The notes beneath the pieces are model-generated. The model had not been told where the DNA came from. It saw only the letters and a program-made list of their open reading frames with translations, and searched no databases. Of a stretch of DNA of 7,328 bases, positions 4,937 to 7,328 are shown in pieces. Each line of letters begins with the position of its first letter. The first letter of the stretch is position 1. Origin of the DNA: an uncultured Acidimicrobiaceae bacterium (GTDB taxonomy: Bacteria; Actinomycetota; Acidimicrobiia; Acidimicrobiales; UBA8592). The stretch is taken from contig CAJWET010000077.1 in the NCBI GenBank assembly GCA_913031515.1, forward strand, positions 1-7,328. Direction: 5' to 3'. Position numbers and translations under genes: made by a program.

Positions 4937-6586
4937 GTGGGAACAGAAGAAAGTTCAGATTTAAACCCCGAAGAGTTGTGGCAATTGGAATACGACAAAG
5001 CCCAATTACGGGATACTCCATTTGAAACGATGTCTGGAGTGCCAGTTGAACCTATCTACGGCGATGGCCCATACCCAGGTCAATACCCATTTACCAGAGG
5101 AATCTATCCATCTATGTACCGCTCCCGCATGTGGACCATGCGAATGTTCGCGGGATTCGGAACAGCTGAAGATACGAATCTACGATTTAAAGAGCTTCTC
5201 CGAAACGGTGGGACAGGGCTTTCAACGGCATTCGATATGCCAACACTTATGGGGCGGGATTCAGATAGTGAATGGTCACTGGGAGAAGTAGGCAGGGCCG
5301 GAGTCGCAGTTGACACTCTCGCTGACATGGAGGATCTATTTGCCGACATCGATCTATCATCGGTCTCTACATCTATGACTATTAATGGCCCTGCGGTAAC
5401 TTTACTTGCCATGTACGTTGCAGTTGGAGATCAAAACGGCGTTGCCCCCAATCAACTTGCAGGCACCATCCAAAATGACATCCTCAAGGAATACCAAGCT
5501 CAAAAAGAATACATCTACCCTCCGCGACCTTCGATGCGGATCATCACAGACATGGTCAAATACACAACTGCTGAAATGCCAAAATGGCATCCCATATCGA
5601 TATCTGGCTACCACATTAGAGAAGCAGGAAGCACGGCGGCCCAAGAGCTCGCATTCACGCTGGCAAATGGTTTCGCTTATGTCGAGGCAGCAATCGCCGC
5701 AGGACAAAATATTGATGAATTTGGGAGACGTCTTAGTTTTTTCTTCAATAGCCACAGTGACTTTTTCGAAGAAATTGGAAAGTTTCGCGCTGCCCGCCGC
5801 ATTTGGGCGAGATGGATGAAAGATCGCTATGGTGCCACCGACGAGCGGGCAATGATGTGCCGATTCCATACCCAAACCGCTGGAGTGTCCCTCACCGCTC
5901 AGCAACCGGAGAACAACATCGCCAGAGTAGGTATCCAAGCTTTAGCCGCAGCACTCGGTGGCACTCAATCGCTTCATACTGACAGTTTTGATGAAGCATT
6001 GGCCCTGCCGACCGAAGATGCTGCCAGAATCGCCTTGCGCACCCAACAAATTATTGCCCACGAGACTGGGGTCACAAACGTAGCTGACCCCCTTGGAGGA
6101 GCCCCATATGTTGAATGGATGACAGATGAGATGGAAAGACAAGCAGAAGAGATCTTCGCTCATCTCGAAGACCTGGGCGACGGTTCGATACTCGAAGGAA
6201 CATTTGCCGGCATTGAAAACGGATACTTTGTAGGAGAGATAGCTGATGCCGCATACCGGTTTGAACGCGAAGTGAATGCCGGACAAAGAATAATTGTCGG
6301 CGTCAATGAATTTACCGAAGGCGACAACCCTGAAGACCGGAACCTTCTGCGTATCGGGGCTGAAACAGAAGAATACCAACTAAAGCGACTTCAAAATGTG
6401 AAGACAGACCGGAGTCAAAATCAGGTAGATGAAGCCCTAGCCGTAGTTACTGACATCGCCTCAGACTCAACCCGGAACCTTATGCCAGCAATCATTACTG
6501 CCGTTAAGACATATGCCACAGAAGAAGAGATCGCTAACGCTATGGAAAAAGTCTTCGGAACATACGTTGAACGAGCAATCGTTTGA
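4937..6586 (+). CDS. icmA: B12-dependent acyl-CoA mutase large subunit, probably isobutyryl-CoA mutase
   Basis: Catalytic TIM-barrel subunit of an adenosylcobalamin-dependent acyl-CoA mutase, 549 residues, without its own B12 domain; the next gene supplies it. The predicted reaction is reversible carbon-skeleton rearrangement of isobutyryl-CoA and n-butyryl-CoA in the cytoplasm. Against Propionibacterium methylmalonyl-CoA mutase the residues align with a constant offset of 18 through the active site: Gln179 (Gln197), Tyr225 (Tyr243) and His226 (His244) are kept. Tyr89 is Phe71 and the carboxylate-binding Arg207 is Gln189, the Phe/Gln pair known from isobutyryl-CoA mutase (Phe80/Gln198). Ala98 sits where 2-hydroxyisobutyryl-CoA mutase has Asp117, arguing against that enzyme. 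'SGYHIREAGSTAAQELA' (223-239), 'SFFFNSHSDFFEEI' (267-280) and 'FRAARRIWARWM' (283-294) are also IcmA-like. The C-terminal part (about 480-540) keeps the 'ALEKVFG'-like ending. Homology tools may name it methylmalonyl-CoA mutase; the family is certain, the substrate less so. Confidence 0.88.
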   Translation: MGTEESSDLNPEELWQLEYDKAQLRDTPFETMSGVPVEPIYGDGPYPGQYPFTRGIYPSMYRSRMWTMRMFAGFGTAEDTNLRFKELLRNGGTGLSTAFDMPTLMGRDSDSEWSLGEVGRAGVAVDTLADMEDLFADIDLSSVSTSMTINGPAVTLLAMYVAVGDQNGVAPNQLAGTIQNDILKEYQAQKEYIYPPRPSMRIITDMVKYTTAEMPKWHPISISGYHIREAGSTAAQELAFTLANGFAYVEAAIAAGQNIDEFGRRLSFFFNSHSDFFEEIGKFRAARRIWARWMKDRYGATDERAMMCRFHTQTAGVSLTAQQPENNIARVGIQALAAALGGTQSLHTDSFDEALALPTEDAARIALRTQQIIAHETGVTNVADPLGGAPYVEWMTDEMERQAEEIFAHLEDLGDGSILEGTFAGIENGYFVGEIADAAYRFEREVNAGQRIIVGVNEFTEGDNPEDRNLLRIGAETEEYQLKRLQNVKTDRSQNQVDEALAVVTDIASDSTRNLMPAIITAVKTYATEEEIANAMEKVFGTYVERAIV

Positions 6587-6620
6587 TACCTTCAAAACCC
6601 TGCAAAGGAGCAGAGCGTAA

Positions 6621-7022
6621 ATGAATGACCGACAATATAGAGTAATCCTCGCGAAACTAGGGCTAGACGGCCACGACAGAGGTATCAAAGTTGTTGCCAG
6701 AATCCTCAGGGATGCAGGAATGGAAGTGATTTACCTCGGGCTCCGACAAACAACTAGCAGCATAATTGCTGCCGCAGAGGAAGAGGATGTTGACGCCATA
6801 GGCTTATCGATGCACAATGCCGGCCACCTAACCCTAGGTCCAAAGATGATCGAAGCTATCAGGGACGCTGGTTTGGACCTTCCATTGATAATTGGGGGGA
6901 TCGTACCCGATGAAGATAACGAACAGCTCAAAAAATTAGGTGTGGCCGCTGTTCTGGGGCCAGGAGCCTCGGCAGAAGAAGTAGCTTCGACAGTTCGTAA
7001 TGCTATCTCCGCTCGAGATTGA
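6621..7022 (+). CDS. icmB: B12-binding small subunit of the acyl-CoA mutase
   Basis: Rossmann-like cobalamin-binding subunit of 133 residues, a typical length for stand-alone mutase B12 domains. It presents adenosylcobalamin in base-off/His-on form to the barrel of the large subunit. The DxHxxG motif is present as Asp16-x-His18-x-x-Gly21, with His18 the predicted lower cobalt ligand. 'GLSMHNAGH' at 61-69 stands where relatives have an SxL motif: Ser63 is kept but the Leu position is His65. 'IIGGIVPDED' at 90-99 corresponds to the GG loop that lines the nucleotide tail, and 'GPGASAEE' at 113-120 to the last conserved turn. The ATG at 6621 follows AGGAG (6606-6610) by ten bases. The gene lies 34 bases after the large subunit and two bases before the GTPase gene, so all three are probably one operon. 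Confidence 0.92.
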   Translation: MNDRQYRVILAKLGLDGHDRGIKVVARILRDAGMEVIYLGLRQTTSSIIAAAEEEDVDAIGLSMHNAGHLTLGPKMIEAIRDAGLDLPLIIGGIVPDEDNEQLKKLGVAAVLGPGASAEEVASTVRNAISARD

Positions 7023-7024
7023 AC

Positions 7025-7328
7025 GTGAGTTCCTCAGATAACTCCATCTCTCAACTCTTTGAGGAAACCCTATCTGGAGAAAGACGGAGCCTAGGGAAGC
7101 TTTTGTCAGTAATTGAACATGGCGGAGAACAGGCAGATATTGTCGCTGGGCTAGCACACCAAAAGGCGGGCAAAACACATGTAATCGGAATCACTGGTGC
7201 ACCAGGGTCAGGAAAATCGACGCTAACCGGACGACTAATTGAGCAGATTTCAAAAGCTGGAAAAAGACCAGCTATTCTCGCTGTCGACCCATCGTCCCCC
7301 TTAACTGGGGGCGCTATTCTGGGAGACC
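7025..7328 (+). CDS. meaB: MeaB/ArgK-type G-protein chaperone of the mutase, 3'-partial
   Basis: The first 101 codons of a G3E-family P-loop GTPase that runs off the window; full-length relatives have roughly 310-340 residues. In this family the GTPase binds the B12 mutase, gates cofactor loading and helps eject damaged cofactor. An N-terminal helical segment (residues ~1-50, including 'GERRSLGKLLSVIE') precedes strand 1 and the P-loop GAPGSGKS at 58-65 (Lys64, Ser65). The highly characteristic 'LAVDPSSPLTGGAILGD' follows at 85-101, carrying the Mg-linked switch Asp88. I place the start at the GTG at 7025, two bases after the small-subunit stop; a TTG at 7019 overlapping that stop is a weaker alternative. 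No strong ribosome site is visible, which suggests translational coupling to the small subunit. Position next to the mutase supports this role over any link to arginine transport implied by the ArgK name. Confidence 0.92.
   Translation, partial: MSSSDNSISQLFEETLSGERRSLGKLLSVIEHGGEQADIVAGLAHQKAGKTHVIGITGAPGSGKSTLTGRLIEQISKAGKRPAILAVDPSSPLTGGAILGD

Noticed and set aside
4933..5025. A 30-codon frame starting at the ATG four bases before the mutase GTG, encoding a very basic peptide (MRGNRRKFRFKPRR...).
   Set aside because: Its ATG lies one base after the ribosome site, too close for good initiation, and the frame runs inside the mutase gene. Basic composition is a by-product of reading that sequence out of frame.
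5402..5938. A 178-codon - strand open frame inside the mutase gene.
   Set aside because: It lies wholly antisense to conserved catalytic regions and its Cys/Ser/Arg-rich translation shows no recognisable domain.
4937..6586. Possibility that the mutase is 2-hydroxyisobutyryl-CoA mutase, because it shares Gln189 with that enzyme.
   Set aside because: That enzyme has Ile and Asp at the two other diagnostic positions, whereas this protein has Phe71 and Ala98.

Overview
The window carries two gene blocks on the + strand with one - strand gene between them. The organism is most likely a heterotrophic actinobacterium of moderate G+C content. The pointers are a divergent F420-type luciferase-like oxidoreductase, a Streptomyces-like split isobutyryl-CoA mutase, GTG starts, and codon use that is not strongly GC-biased. 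This placement is inferred from protein resemblance alone; a marine acidimicrobial lineage is one possibility. Base composition looks even across the window and I see no sign of recent transfer, no RNA gene, no insertion sequence and no CRISPR array.

Positions 1-3762 hold the downstream part of a dipeptide/oligopeptide ABC importer operon: permease 1 (5' end missing), permease 2, and two ATPases of the DppD/OppD and DppF/OppF types. The four genes overlap by 4, 17 and 1 bases, so they are very probably co-transcribed and translationally coupled. The substrate-binding protein is not in the window and would be expected upstream.

Positions 3795-4685 (- strand) encode a luciferase-like monooxygenase-fold oxidoreductase of the F420-dependent type. 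It converges on the transporter operon across a 32-base gap and diverges from the mutase operon across a 251-base gap. That divergent gap is rich in short dyads, including a 23-base one, and is the likeliest control region in the window.

Positions 4937-7328 hold a coenzyme B12-dependent acyl-CoA mutase operon: a 549-residue catalytic large subunit, a separate 133-residue B12-binding small subunit, and the start of a MeaB/ArgK-type G-protein chaperone that runs off the end. Homology alone would call the large subunit methylmalonyl-CoA mutase. At the two positions that separate the substrate classes it instead has Phe71 and Gln189, where methylmalonyl-CoA mutase has Tyr89 and Arg207, which is the isobutyryl-CoA mutase pattern. 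The unit would interconvert isobutyryl-CoA and n-butyryl-CoA, linking valine/branched-chain breakdown to straight-chain acyl-CoA metabolism, with the G-protein protecting or reloading the cofactor. A link between peptide import and branched-chain acyl-CoA catabolism is plausible but is only inferred from adjacency.

I do not see a convincing wholly new system. The points most worth following are the mutase substrate call, the dyad-rich divergent promoter region, and the altered B12-domain motif.
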